From a virus, in IMG/VR virus record IMGVR_UViG_3300045950_000084, positions 1 to 40,535 of that record: a stretch of DNA of 40,535 nt, one strand, 5' to 3'. The notes beneath the pieces were generated by a model, which did not search any database, was not told where the DNA came from, and saw only the letters and a program-made list of their open reading frames with translations. Below are positions 6,956-14,352 of the stretch, one piece after another (within the stretch, counting starts at the first letter, position 1; every line of letters begins with the position of its first letter). A program made the translations under genes and the position numbers.

Positions 6956-8686
6956 ATGAAGGAGCCCGTTCGCATTGTTGCCGGCCCTGTGCTGGCAAAG
7001 GTTGTAAGCGCCGATCGGGATGCGAAGCTTCTTATAAACAAGGAGTTGTCGTATCTCGTCGAGGGGGCGGCGTTTCAATCAGGGGGATGGCATGGGCGCA
7101 TGAGCTTCTACGACTTCGCCCAGGACACCTTCCCCGCGGGCTTCTACTACCGGGTGCTCAAGTCGCTCACGAACGCCGGCTACCGGCCGCTTGCGAACCG
7201 GGTGCCGGCACCCGCACCCCTGGGCCCCGAGCGGCCGAAGGTCGATAGTTTCCCCGACGACCCCCGCTACGAATACCAATACGAGACTGCCGGTAAGCTG
7301 GTGCGCCACCTTCAGGTGGTCGCGAAGGTCGCAACGGGCGGCGGAAAGTCCCGCATCGCCCGGATCTGCTACCGTCGCATCGGGCGCCCGACCCTGTTTC
7401 TGACAACCCGCGGCATTCTGATGCACCAGATGAAGGATTCGTTCATCGCGATGGGCGAGCGGGTCGGGGTAATCGGCGACGGCACGATCAAGCCCAACTT
7501 CGGCGGCATGAACGTGGGCATGGTGCAGACGCTTTCCCAGGCGATCGAGCTGCAAGACCCCGTGACCGAATTCGAACGCTACGAGAAGAACCGCGGCGCT
7601 GCCGAGCTGCGGGAGATCGACGAGCTTCGCACTCGACTCGAGCAAGAGGGGGTAGACGAGGCCGAGGTCAATGCCCAGTGCGCGGCTCTCGCCGGGCGTC
7701 TGACCGTGCTTCGAAAGAACCCGACCGAGCTCGCCAAGTTGATCGTCGCTAGGGTCGAAAAGCACAACGCCAAGCGGCGTTGGTGGCTCGATCTGCTCGC
7801 CAAGTTCGAATTTCTGATACTTGAAGAAGCGCACGAAGCATCGGGCAATGGCTTCTTCGAGGTCGCGAATGCGTGCACCCGGGCGTTCTATCGACTCGCA
7901 CTTACCGCCACCCCGAACATGAAAGACAGCCAAGAGGCAAACCTTCGTCTCGAGGCGTGCGCCGGCCCGGTCGCGATCACGGTGTCAGAGAAGCAGCTCA
8001 TCGACTGCGGCATTCTCGCGAAGCCCTACTTTAAGTTCATTCACACCGCGGGCACTCCCGAGTATCGCGAGGTTCGCAAGGTCAAATCGCCCACCGGGCA
8101 GAAAACCGAGCGTGAATTCACGGTGAAGCTCTATCGGTCAACGCCCTGGCCCGACGCCTACGAAATCGGGGTGACTAAGAATCCGCTTCGCAACCACTCG
8201 ATCGTTCAAGAGGCGGCTCGAGCGGCCGCCCATGGGCTTTCAGTCATGGTGCTCGTTCAACAGAAGGCGCACGGGGCGATTCTCAACACCATGTTCGCAG
8301 AGCGCGGGGTCAAGTCAGCCTACATCTTCGGTGAGCACAACCAGCCCGAGCGCCAGGCGGCGATCAACGCCCTCAAAGATGGGCGCATTCAGGTTTTGAT
8401 CGGGTCGACGATTCTCGACGTGGGCGTCGACGTGCCCGCGGTCGGAATGGTCATCATCGCATCAGCAGGCAAAGCCGAGGTCGCCCTTCGGCAGCGCATC
8501 GGGAGGGGGCTGCGTGCAAAGAAGGCCGGCCCAAACGTCGCTTTCGTGGTCGACTTCACCGATCACTTGAATAATCACCTGCGCGACCATGCCCGGGAGC
8601 GTCGTCAGATCATCGAGACTACCCCCGGATTCGCAGAGGGCATCGTCCCCGATTTCGATTACTCGATCTTCGCGAAAGGGGGTTAA
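6956..8686 (+). CDS. Superfamily 2 DNA helicase, UvsW-like
   Basis: 576 residues. Motif I ATGGGKS (126-132), DEAH-box variant LEEAHE near 291, motif III LALTATP near 316 and motif VI RQRIGRGLR near 511 define an SF2 helicase/ATPase. The N-terminal 70 residues (ELSYLVEGAAF, FPAGFYYRVL) resemble the DNA-binding entry domain of T4 UvsW, which remodels branched intermediates and starts recombination-dependent replication. Starting at 6956 keeps this domain. First gene of the only plus-strand operon, divergent from the ParB-led operon. Confidence 0.85.
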   Translation: MKEPVRIVAGPVLAKVVSADRDAKLLINKELSYLVEGAAFQSGGWHGRMSFYDFAQDTFPAGFYYRVLKSLTNAGYRPLANRVPAPAPLGPERPKVDSFPDDPRYEYQYETAGKLVRHLQVVAKVATGGGKSRIARICYRRIGRPTLFLTTRGILMHQMKDSFIAMGERVGVIGDGTIKPNFGGMNVGMVQTLSQAIELQDPVTEFERYEKNRGAAELREIDELRTRLEQEGVDEAEVNAQCAALAGRLTVLRKNPTELAKLIVARVEKHNAKRRWWLDLLAKFEFLILEEAHEASGNGFFEVANACTRAFYRLALTATPNMKDSQEANLRLEACAGPVAITVSEKQLIDCGILAKPYFKFIHTAGTPEYREVRKVKSPTGQKTEREFTVKLYRSTPWPDAYEIGVTKNPLRNHSIVQEAARAAAHGLSVMVLVQQKAHGAILNTMFAERGVKSAYIFGEHNQPERQAAINALKDGRIQVLIGSTILDVGVDVPAVGMVIIASAGKAEVALRQRIGRGLRAKKAGPNVAFVVDFTDHLNNHLRDHARERRQIIETTPGFAEGIVPDFDYSIFAKGG

Positions 8687-8711
8687 TTTGACCTGCGCGT
8701 TGGGCTATAAT
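8683..8711 (+). promoter_or_regulatory. Candidate promoter before ribbon-helix-helix gene
   Basis: A perfect TATAAT at 8706-8711 with TTAATT 17 bases upstream (8683-8688, weak). It overlaps the end of the helicase gene and would give the regulator gene its own transcript with a leader of about 35 bases. Confidence 0.45.
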
Positions 8712-8752
8712 ACACTTACATACGCGCAGAACATATTTCGGAGACCGCCCAC

Positions 8753-9013
8753 ATGGCATCAGAGCTCACCCGCATCGGAGTTTCACTTTCGAAAGAGGGA
8801 TACCGTCGCTTGAGCGCCCTTGCAACCGAGCTCGAGTCGTCTCAGTCGGCGCTCATCGAATCGCTCGTGTGGCTCATCTCAGACAATGCCGAGACGAAGC
8901 GCACGCTGAACTTGTTCATCAAAGACCGGGCGAAAGTCGAAGAAGACCTCATCGCTCTTGCTCGATCGAACCCCGCCGAGGCAAAGAAGCTGCTCGCGAA
9001 AGTCTCGAAGTAA
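8753..9013 (+). CDS. Ribbon-helix-helix (CopG-like) DNA-binding protein
   Basis: 86 residues; the ribosome binding site CGGAGA lies 8 bases before the ATG. Residues 6-45 show the ribbon-helix-helix pattern: a short strand RIGVSLS, helix one YRRLSALATEL, a turn SSQ, helix two SALIESLVWLI. The second half is a charged helix (KDRAKVEEDLIALAR). Such dimers bind palindromic operators, which makes this the leading candidate for the protein reading the AGTCA-N4-TGACT sites, though that link is only inference. Confidence 0.7.
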   Translation: MASELTRIGVSLSKEGYRRLSALATELESSQSALIESLVWLISDNAETKRTLNLFIKDRAKVEEDLIALARSNPAEAKKLLAKVSK

Positions 9014-9448
9014 ATGTCGTTGACTCAGACCCAGGCTTTTCTCGACTGGCTGCACGGGTCGGCGCCTGAGGTTGCTGCGGCGATCGACAAGAGGTTTCCC
9101 GATTGGGCAAAGAAGCGTGAAATTGCCGATCGGGCAATTATTCTTCTCGCTGTTTGGGTGTTCGACTACAAGCCGAACCCGATGGACTACCCTGACGATC
9201 GACGACACCACTTTATTCTCCCTGACATGGAGAAGAACCGTCATAACCTTTCGACGTTTGGCTTCACAGAGAAGTCGCTGTGTGCGTTTCAAGAGCACAT
9301 TCGCGCGTCACCTATTCTCAAGGACAAGACCGCTCTCAGAGGCGCTTTGCTCGCGGCAGGGCTTGACCCCGATGCGCTGAAATTTTGTGCGCTCAAAGAC
9401 GTTCCCTCAGCAGAGACCCGCGCAACCCCCGAATTCGGAAGCTGGTGA
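9014..9448 (+). CDS. Hypothetical protein
   Basis: 144 residues; the ATG follows directly on the stop of the ribbon-helix-helix gene, so translation is coupled. No motif recognised. Helical throughout, with a hydrophobic stretch ADRAIILLAVWVF near 38-50 and a His pair in DDRRHHFI. Membership in a helicase-regulator operon suggests a replication or control role, nothing more. Confidence 0.65.
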   Translation: MSLTQTQAFLDWLHGSAPEVAAAIDKRFPDWAKKREIADRAIILLAVWVFDYKPNPMDYPDDRRHHFILPDMEKNRHNLSTFGFTEKSLCAFQEHIRASPILKDKTALRGALLAAGLDPDALKFCALKDVPSAETRATPEFGSW

Positions 9449-9466
9449 GTAGGTAAACGCCCGATC

Positions 9467-9850
9467 ATGGCTAATTCGACTTTCGATCTCAAGAAGATGA
9501 AACTCCCCTCTCTTGACGAGCTCGTTACCCCTGACGGGGTGCTGATCGCAAAAGCGAAGCCTCGCCCGCCTCGCCGGTTCAAGAAAAAGAACAGCGTTCT
9601 CATCCCAACCGCTGCATCGAACCACGAATGGGACGAAGACCCCGAATACGACGCAATCAGTGAACTGCTCGAGCCGAAAGCCCCCTTGTCTACGACCGCC
9701 GCTACAACCAATACAACCAATGCCCCGGTCTCAACGGGTGCTGAAACCAAGGGAAAGACTAAAACCCTTGCCCATGACGGTCGCTCTGAGAAAGGTCACA
9801 CTGACAAAGACAAACCCTCTCCCGACAACGACGACGTGGGGACGTGGTAA
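9467..9850 (+). CDS. Hypothetical protein, disordered C-terminus
   Basis: 127 residues. A basic patch (KAKPRPPRRFKKKN) follows a short helical N-terminus; the last 60 residues are Thr/Asn/Asp/Lys-rich low-complexity (TTAATTNTTNA and the like) and probably disordered. No known domain. The tail's lower GC third positions fit low-complexity coding rather than a non-coding stretch. Confidence 0.6.
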   Translation: MANSTFDLKKMKLPSLDELVTPDGVLIAKAKPRPPRRFKKKNSVLIPTAASNHEWDEDPEYDAISELLEPKAPLSTTAATTNTTNAPVSTGAETKGKTKTLAHDGRSEKGHTDKDKPSPDNDDVGTW

Positions 9851-9856
9851 TCATCC

Positions 9857-10078
9857 ATGAGTGCGAAAGTCTACGAGCTAGCGGCTTACAGGGAGGATCC
9901 GCATTTGGTGTTCCCGACGATCGACGGAAACGTGCATGTTCTCCCAGTCGAGCTGATCGACCGCTGGATCTCGGGCGAGGTCAAGCTCGACATCGCCCAG
10001 GACGAGATTCTTCTTCGCTCGATCATCAGGGATTGGAAGGTTCGCGCCCTGCACCTCCCCCACCCCGAGAAGAAATGA
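9857..10078 (+). CDS. Hypothetical small protein
   Basis: 73 residues beginning MSAKVYELAAYREDP, with a compact alpha/beta look (VHVLPVELIDRWISGEVKLD). Its stop overlaps the next ATG as ATGA. No family recognised. Confidence 0.65.
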   Translation: MSAKVYELAAYREDPHLVFPTIDGNVHVLPVELIDRWISGEVKLDIAQDEILLRSIIRDWKVRALHLPHPEKK

Positions 10079-10473
10079 GAGTTCTCGTCTGCGGCGGTCG
10101 CACCTTCACTGACTTCGCGCTTCTCTGCTTGATACTTGATCGCGTTCTCGGCTTCCCTAACAGAGATCCGCTCTCGGTCACTCTTATACATGGCGCAGCT
10201 CCCGGCGCCGACTCCCTCGCTGACGACTACGCCCGTCTCAGAGGTATCCCGGTCGATAAATACCCCGCCGAGTGGAGCACCTTCGGTCGAGGCGCTGGCC
10301 CGCTAAGAAACCGTAAGATGCTCATCGAGGGTAAGCCTGATCTCGTGGTCGCATTCCCCGGTGGTCGCGGCACTGCGAACATGATTCTTCAGGCGAAAAT
10401 TCGCGGGGTGAGGGTCTATGAGCCAACAACTATGTTCGCTTGGGACAAGAGGGCGGCTGCATCAAAGTCTTGA
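10075..10473 (+). CDS. SLOG-fold protein, DUF2493/YspA type
   Basis: 132 residues from the ATG overlapping the previous stop. Motifs: CGGRTFTD at the N-terminus, then IHGAAPGADSLADDYARLRG, KYPAEW, GPLRNRKML and DLVVAFPGGRGT. These are the conserved positions of the DUF2493 branch of the SLOG nucleotide-binding superfamily, predicted to sense or process ADP-ribose or similar nucleotides. Often found in phages and near defence or conflict genes. Last gene of the plus-strand operon. Confidence 0.85.
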   Translation: MRVLVCGGRTFTDFALLCLILDRVLGFPNRDPLSVTLIHGAAPGADSLADDYARLRGIPVDKYPAEWSTFGRGAGPLRNRKMLIEGKPDLVVAFPGGRGTANMILQAKIRGVRVYEPTTMFAWDKRAAASKS

Positions 10474-10776
10474 GTTCGTAAACACTCAACTCTTGTAACG
10501 GCTGTATAAGGACCTATCACTAAGACCAGGCTACAGCCTGGCAGAACTTCATGAAAACCAGGCTGTGACCTGGCTGTAGAGCCCGGCCCTATAAGGATGG
10601 TCTGAGGGTGGCAGGATTTTGGCCGTATAAGGGGTATGTAGGAGGGGAGGATTTTTTCAAGGAGGCCCTTCCCGAAGCGTGCCCAGTTCTAAGACTGGGC
10701 ACCCTCCCTTAGTGGGTGTTCTTCGCGTTGCGCGGTGGTAAGAACCGCGCCCTTACGGGGGCGCAGTCCCGTTGCC
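10474..10776. other. Convergent intergenic region with hairpins and TATAAGG copies
   Basis: No gene found. Two related hairpins, CCAGGC-TACA-GCCTGG (10526-10541) and CCAGG-N6-CCTGG (10558-10573). Three copies of a GGCnnTATAAGG element (10505, 10590, 10626). Two more hairpins at 10679-10702 and 10730-10750. Both flanking genes read into this stretch, so the hairpins probably stop or protect transcripts. Confidence 0.6.
10679..10702. terminator. Hairpin between convergent genes
   Basis: GTGCCCAGT, loop TCTAAG, ACTGGGCAC: a perfect 9-bp stem. No U-tract on either side, so it is a weak or factor-assisted terminator at best, placed between convergent operons. Confidence 0.4.
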
Positions 10777-11643
10777 CTACTTCTTCCCGCCCTTCTTGAA
10801 TCCCTTGTTCTTTTTGCCCTTGACCGCGGGCACTTGCGCTTCGGGTTGCGCTTCGGGGGTCGCGGGCACTTCGGGGGTCGCGGGCGAAGCGTTCGCGTTC
10901 ATGCTCGTGCTGATCGCGTTCGCTTCGCGCATTTCGCCCGCGCTGATCGCGTCGCCCTTTTTCTCTTCGGTCAGGGCGAAAAGCGCGCTTTCGCTGAGCT
11001 TGTTGATCCCCGCGAGCATTGCCCGCAGAACCGGGCTGTTCTCGTCGATCACGGGATGCGATTTGCGCGTGTCTTTCTTCGCGATGCCCAGCGTTTGCGC
11101 GAGTCCCCCCGCGCTGAACGCAACGCTGTTCTGCGTTTGCTCGGTCGAGGGTTTGACCGCACCACCCGCGAGCACCCGCAACTTGCGCGCGAGGGACACA
11201 TCCCGCAGCGTGCTTTCCCCGCCCTCCCGCGTGGTCCCGGTCGCAGCGAAGATCAGGGAATCCCTGTTCTTCGCCCCGTTCACGAGAGCACAGACTTCGA
11301 GATAGCCCGTTTTCGCGCTGCCCTGCAGGTAATCCCTGAAGCCCTGATCGTCGCCCGCAAGGGCACGCTGAATCGCGCCCAGCAGCATGGGCAAGCGCAA
11401 CGCTTTCTTCGTGTTCGTCGCGTTCGCGATGCTGCCCAGAATATCGAGTCCCGCGCACAGCGCGACCACTGCGCTGAAGGTCGCGTCGCTCATCTTCGAC
11501 CAGACCCGCGCACCCTTCGCGATATCGGGATTGACGCCCGATTTGTTCAGATTCGCGCGCGCACCCTTGCGCGCGACGTAAAGCGCGTTCGCTTTCGCGT
11601 ATGCGTTTGCGACCGCTTCCCGCGTGATGATGTTGTCTTGCAT
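10777..11643 (-). CDS. Hypothetical protein, possibly abundant
   Basis: 288 residues starting MQDNIITREA at 11643; an in-frame TTG at 11649 would stand too close to the ribosome binding site GGGAG. An Ala-rich helical body of about 220 residues is followed by a Pro/Ala/Glu linker and a basic end KGKKNKGFKKGGKK. It stands alone with a strong promoter, an operator-like site, a long structured leader region and the AACGGGAGA ribosome binding site, as expected for a highly expressed early or structural product. No family recognised. Confidence 0.8.
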   Translation of the reverse strand: MQDNIITREAVANAYAKANALYVARKGARANLNKSGVNPDIAKGARVWSKMSDATFSAVVALCAGLDILGSIANATNTKKALRLPMLLGAIQRALAGDDQGFRDYLQGSAKTGYLEVCALVNGAKNRDSLIFAATGTTREGGESTLRDVSLARKLRVLAGGAVKPSTEQTQNSVAFSAGGLAQTLGIAKKDTRKSHPVIDENSPVLRAMLAGINKLSESALFALTEEKKGDAISAGEMREANAISTSMNANASPATPEVPATPEAQPEAQVPAVKGKKNKGFKKGGKK

Positions 11644-11701
11644 GGTCAAATCTCCCGTTATGTCAGTGGTTTACGGTAGCGTAATTGCATACCGTAGTAG
11701 C

Positions 11702-11731
11702 ATAATGAGGGTGCATACTAGGGGATGTCAA
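11702..11731 (-). promoter_or_regulatory. Sigma70 promoter for the 288-residue protein
   Basis: A perfect TTGACA (11731-11726), 18 bases, CATTAT (11707-11702). Leader of about 50 bases ending in AACGGGAGA. The palindrome at 11743-11756 lies just upstream. Confidence 0.6.
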
Positions 11732-11742
11732 GAGTTTTCTTC

Positions 11743-11756
11743 AGTCATCGCTGACT
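11743..11756. promoter_or_regulatory. Operator-like palindrome
   Basis: Minus strand AGTCAGCGATGACT, identical to the site at 6908-6921. It lies about 11 bases upstream of the -35 box of the promoter at 11702-11731. A degenerate second site, TGTCAGTGGTTTAC, lies in the leader at 11661-11674. Confidence 0.6.
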
Positions 11757-11758
11757 GA

Positions 11759-11877
11759 TTCGCTATGCGAAACTGACTGTTTCGGGCGCTCTGAGAGGGT
11801 TAATCGGGCACAGGTTTTTCAGTGGGAAAAGACTGTGCCCGCGACGAGCTTGGGGCTTTACCAAGTCGCATAGCGAA
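11759..11877. repeat. Nested inverted repeats (cruciform-like)
   Basis: Outer arms TTCGCTATGCGA (11759-11770) and its exact complement (11866-11877) enclose a hairpin with stem GGGCACAG/CTGTGCCC (11806-11813, 11833-11840), whose loop has further TTTTC/GAAAA pairing. Each outer arm is also a mini-palindrome (TTCGC-TAT-GCGAA). Non-coding; function unknown. Confidence 0.65.
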
Positions 11878-11904
11878 ATGACCCTATGCGGCACTCGGGT
11901 ATTC

Positions 11905-11918
11905 GGTCAGTGCTGACT
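11905..11918. promoter_or_regulatory. Operator-like palindrome
   Basis: GGTCAGTGCTGACT, one mismatch to consensus, 160 bases upstream of the site at 11743 and next to the GCCGAATA repeat tract. No good promoter boxes seen next to it. Confidence 0.45.
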
Positions 11919-11961
11919 TTGGGGCTTGGGCTTTGGCGGGGCGCCCGCTACCAGCGCCCGG

Positions 11962-12122
11962 GCCGTATATACCTCCCGGGCCGAACATCCTTGCCAACTT
12001 GTTCACCAGCCGTATATCCGCACCAAGTAGCACACGCCCAGCCGAACAGCCAAATGGTTGACGAGCCGAATATCGTCGGGGTAATGGCCGGGCAGCCGAA
12101 TACCTTCCGTGCCGAACAGCCG
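11962..12122. repeat. Cluster of GCCGAATA-type short repeats
   Basis: Seven plus-strand copies of GCCG(A/T)A(T/C)A or close variants start at 11962, 11980, 12009, 12041, 12065, 12095 and 12111, often preceded by CA. Spacing is irregular (16-32 bases). Related copies occur at 14941, 16785-17078 and 26903-26972. Iteron, centromere, regulatory or mobile-repeat roles are all possible. Confidence 0.6.
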
Positions 12123-12145
12123 TCGTCCTTGGATGACGGGTAATG

Positions 12146-12174
12146 AAAAAAGAGCCGAACACACAGTTCGGCTC
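12146..12174 (-). terminator. Intrinsic terminator
   Basis: Minus strand GAGCCGAAC, loop TGTGT, GTTCGGCTC, then six T: a perfect 9-bp stem with U-tract. It ends the minus-strand operon whose last gene stops at 12219. The stem contains the same GCCGAAC core as the neighbouring repeat cluster. Confidence 0.85.
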
Positions 12175-12218
12175 AAGGCACTGCTACGGGAGATACTCTG
12201 GCGAAATCGGTGTTGCGC

Positions 12219-12422
12219 CTAGTTCCACTCCTTTGCGTTCTTCGGCGGGCGACGGTGTTTCATCCCGATCCTCCCACCCATGTCGTCGATGTCCTCTTCG
12301 TCAGCGATCAGCAGCACGCCGATGTAGTCGTCGGGCGGGGAGCCGTCAGCGCGAGCCTCCTCGAGCTCGAACTCGACCGCCTGGGACAATTCTGCGCCCC
12401 CGCATTGCCGATCGCGGTTCAT
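12219..12422 (-). CDS. Hypothetical small acidic protein
   Basis: 67 residues starting MNRDRQCGGAEL at 12422 behind GAGAGG. An acidic middle (ADEEDIDDMGG) and a basic end (KHRRPPKNAKEW). No family. Followed by an intrinsic terminator. Confidence 0.6.
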   Translation of the reverse strand: MNRDRQCGGAELSQAVEFELEEARADGSPPDDYIGVLLIADEEDIDDMGGRIGMKHRRPPKNAKEWN

Positions 12423-12510
12423 GGTCCTCTCTATTCGCTGCCCTGTTGAGGGAATGCTGCCCTCTGGTATTCGGCGCGGGAAGCAGGGCAGGATCCCCGG
12501 CGTGCCCGGC

Positions 12511-12529
12511 ACTTGGCAAATCGCCAAGT
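12511..12529. repeat. Palindrome ACTTGGC-N5-GCCAAGT
   Basis: A perfect 7-bp inverted repeat in the 222-base gap 12423-12644. Same core as the palindrome at 2734-2756 and the arm ends at 2533 and 2633. Nothing gene-like was seen in the gap. Confidence 0.5.
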
Positions 12530-12567
12530 TTCCCGAGGAAGGCAGCCAGCCGGGCCTCGCCACGTCG

Positions 12568-12601
12568 CCAGCCTGGGCCAGCCTGGGCCAGCCTGAGCCA
12601 G
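12568..12601. repeat. Tandem 10-bp repeat
   Basis: CCAGCCTGGG repeated three times (last copy CCAGCCTGAG) plus a partial fourth CCAG. In the non-coding gap 12423-12644, which otherwise holds a palindrome at 12511. Confidence 0.7.
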
Positions 12602-12644
12602 CAAAACCCGTTTCAGCCGAGAACAGATCGACCAGCAGCCTGCC

Positions 12645-12821
12645 CTACACATACCCGCGTCGCAGACGCCTGATGCGTTTGGGCATGCGCCTGAGCCTGC
12701 GCTCTTCCCACGCCTCGAACGCAGAAACCAGTCTCACGAACAGCCGAAACAGCCCGATCAGGGCTGTTCCGATCGCGAGACACGCCAGGGTGAAGATCGC
12801 GACTGCGACGACGAAGGTCAC
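12645..12821 (-). CDS. Small membrane protein
   Basis: 58 residues from a GTG at 12821 (GAGGAG five bases upstream, GTGA overlap with the previous gene). One transmembrane helix (VTFVVAVAIFTLACLAIG through ALIGLFRLF), then a strongly basic cytoplasmic tail (RRLRRMPKRIRRLRRGYV). Function unknown. Confidence 0.7.
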   Translation of the reverse strand: MTFVVAVAIFTLACLAIGTALIGLFRLFVRLVSAFEAWEERRLRRMPKRIRRLRRGYV

Positions 12822-12973
12822 GCGCCCTCCTCGTCCCGAACCGTGACCACGCGGGCCTTCGGGTTCGCCTCCAGGTCGATCGGGTCGCCCGTGAGCAACC
12901 CGATCATGACCGCCCACGGTGCCGAGGGTGCGTTGACCCCTGCCTTTGCTTGCCAGAACTCGATTGCGTTCAT
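12818..12973 (-). CDS. Hypothetical small protein
   Basis: 51 residues from MNAIEFWQAKAG at 12973, preceded by a G-rich stretch (GGGGG). Stop overlaps the next start as GTGA. No family recognised. Confidence 0.6.
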   Translation of the reverse strand: MNAIEFWQAKAGVNAPSAPWAVMIGLLTGDPIDLEANPKARVVTVRDEEGA

Positions 12974-12975
12974 GG

Positions 12976-13209
12976 TTACCCCCGAACCGGGATCAACTTG
13001 ACCGGGATGCCCGGGTAGTCCAGCTCGAACGTCATACCGACGAACGCATAGGGTTCGCCCCAATGCCCGGTAAGCGATGGGATCAGAATCGCGGGAATCG
13101 TGAAGGGCGCGTATTCGTAGCTCGGGTCCTCGATGCGACAGGTGAACGTGTCGCTTCCTTCGTCGTAGCTCTCGACGACCATGCGGGTGTTGACTTGTGT
13201 GTTTTCCAT
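12976..13209 (-). CDS. Hypothetical protein
   Basis: 77 residues, MENTQVNTRMVVESY, beta-rich with a SPSY-like acidic middle. Starts behind AACGGGAGA with an operator-like palindrome in the leader. No recognised domain. Confidence 0.7.
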   Translation of the reverse strand: MENTQVNTRMVVESYDEGSDTFTCRIEDPSYEYAPFTIPAILIPSLTGHWGEPYAFVGMTFELDYPGIPVKLIPVRG

Positions 13210-13225
13210 CTTGGTTCTCCCGTTA

Positions 13226-13239
13226 TGTCAGCGGTGACT
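13226..13239. promoter_or_regulatory. Operator-like palindrome in leader
   Basis: TGTCAGCGGTGACT, one mismatch to consensus, directly upstream of the AACGGGAGA ribosome binding site of the gene starting at 13209. The shared leader CTGACATAACGGGAGA also precedes the gene starting at 11643. Confidence 0.5.
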
Positions 13240-13260
13240 ATCACCGCAGGGCAGAGTCTA

Positions 13261-13282
13261 GGGCGGGCTTGAAGGCCCGCCC
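13261..13282 (-). terminator. GC-rich intercistronic hairpin
   Basis: GGGCGGGC, loop TTGAAG, GCCCGCCC: a perfect 8-bp stem extended by flanking TCTA/TAGA. No U-tract, so it is probably a stability or partial termination element after the gene ending at 13292. Confidence 0.5.
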
Positions 13283-13291
13283 ATAGACCCG

Positions 13292-13810
13292 TTACTCGTA
13301 ACCGACCACCTTGAACTTCTTGTGGAACCCGAAGTGCTCGAACACCTTGATGGCGGTGGGCATGTATTCGAGCATGACATGGGGGCTGGCCCAGTCCCCG
13401 TTCCCGATATACAGGTCGCAGTCGTGACTGCCCTCGTCGTCCCAGATGTGTTGGAGCTCGAAAATGAACTCGATGGCGCTGCTGTCCCCACCGAGCTCGA
13501 TGGCGACACACGTCACTTCGGGGTTCTTGCTGGAGGGGAACACGTCTATCGACCTGAGACACGGATCGAGATCAGCAAGCTCGGGAGCGTAGTCCCGATC
13601 TGCGACGATGGCATCGTGCGGGATCATGATGCGGTTCTCTGCGTTGTGCTCGAGAATGGCGACCAGGCCCCCCGCATGTTCGGGTTTCCCGCGGTCGGCC
13701 CAAATCATCTGGTTGCTTCCCGTGGCAAACACCCCTGGAAACCCGTTGCAAAGCAGGGTCAGCCCGCGAACCCTGCGCCCGTTGATGATGGAACCGATGA
13801 TGTTGTTCAT
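13292..13810 (-). CDS. Hypothetical protein
   Basis: 172 residues from MNNIIGSIINGRRVRG at 13810, five bases after GGGAG in an AACGGGAGA element. Alpha/beta composition with several Trp and acidic segments (IWDDEGSHDCDLY). No family recognised. Flanked by hairpin 13261-13282 downstream. Confidence 0.75.
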   Translation of the reverse strand: MNNIIGSIINGRRVRGLTLLCNGFPGVFATGSNQMIWADRGKPEHAGGLVAILEHNAENRIMIPHDAIVADRDYAPELADLDPCLRSIDVFPSSKNPEVTCVAIELGGDSSAIEFIFELQHIWDDEGSHDCDLYIGNGDWASPHVMLEYMPTAIKVFEHFGFHKKFKVVGYE

Positions 13811-13829
13811 TTGTTCTCCCGTTGGTTGA

Positions 13830-14327
13830 CTACCGGGAGAATTCTTGCTCGTCGTCTTCGGACCACCAACCGAGCTCTTTGAGGAGCTGACGGTCCCGCT
13901 CGCTCGGCCCGTCACCGTGAGGGTCGCGCAGCACCACACTGAGGCCCTGTTCGAGATCGTAGTCTTCGGAGTCGATGCCCCCGGGCAGACCGTCATCGAG
14001 ATAACGGAAGCCCTCCCCGAACACCGTATTCCCGAATTTGAGGAACTCGACGCATTCGTCCCCGCTCTTCGCGTGAATGCGAATCAGGAACAAGAAGGGA
14101 TAGAACGCGCTGGAACGCAAAAACCGCAAGGGCGACCACTCGAGGCGGTCACGGTCGGTGCCCTCGGCCCACGCTTCGTCACGGGGCACATACAGATCGC
14201 CCATGACTCCCTCTTTGAAGGCGAGCTCGATGATCTTGTTCAGGTTGCTGACGATATTGCAGGGCGAACGGTCGACCCGCAGCAGATCGTGGAACGTTCG
14301 CGCTTCCCAGACGAAAATCTTTGACAT
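13830..14327 (-). CDS. Hypothetical protein
   Basis: 165 residues, MSKIFVWEARTFHDLL, with an aromatic segment SSAFYPFLFLIRIHA and an acidic C-terminus (GWWSEDDEQEF). Ribosome binding site CCGGGAGAACC. No family recognised. Confidence 0.75.
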   Translation of the reverse strand: MSKIFVWEARTFHDLLRVDRSPCNIVSNLNKIIELAFKEGVMGDLYVPRDEAWAEGTDRDRLEWSPLRFLRSSAFYPFLFLIRIHAKSGDECVEFLKFGNTVFGEGFRYLDDGLPGGIDSEDYDLEQGLSVVLRDPHGDGPSERDRQLLKELGWWSEDDEQEFSR

Positions 14328-14352
14328 TTACGGTTCTCCCGGTTGGTTTGAA

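Noticed and set aside
11962-12122. CRISPR array
   Set aside because: The GCCGAATA copies are only 8-10 bases long and spacing is irregular, unlike CRISPR repeats of 24-40 bases.
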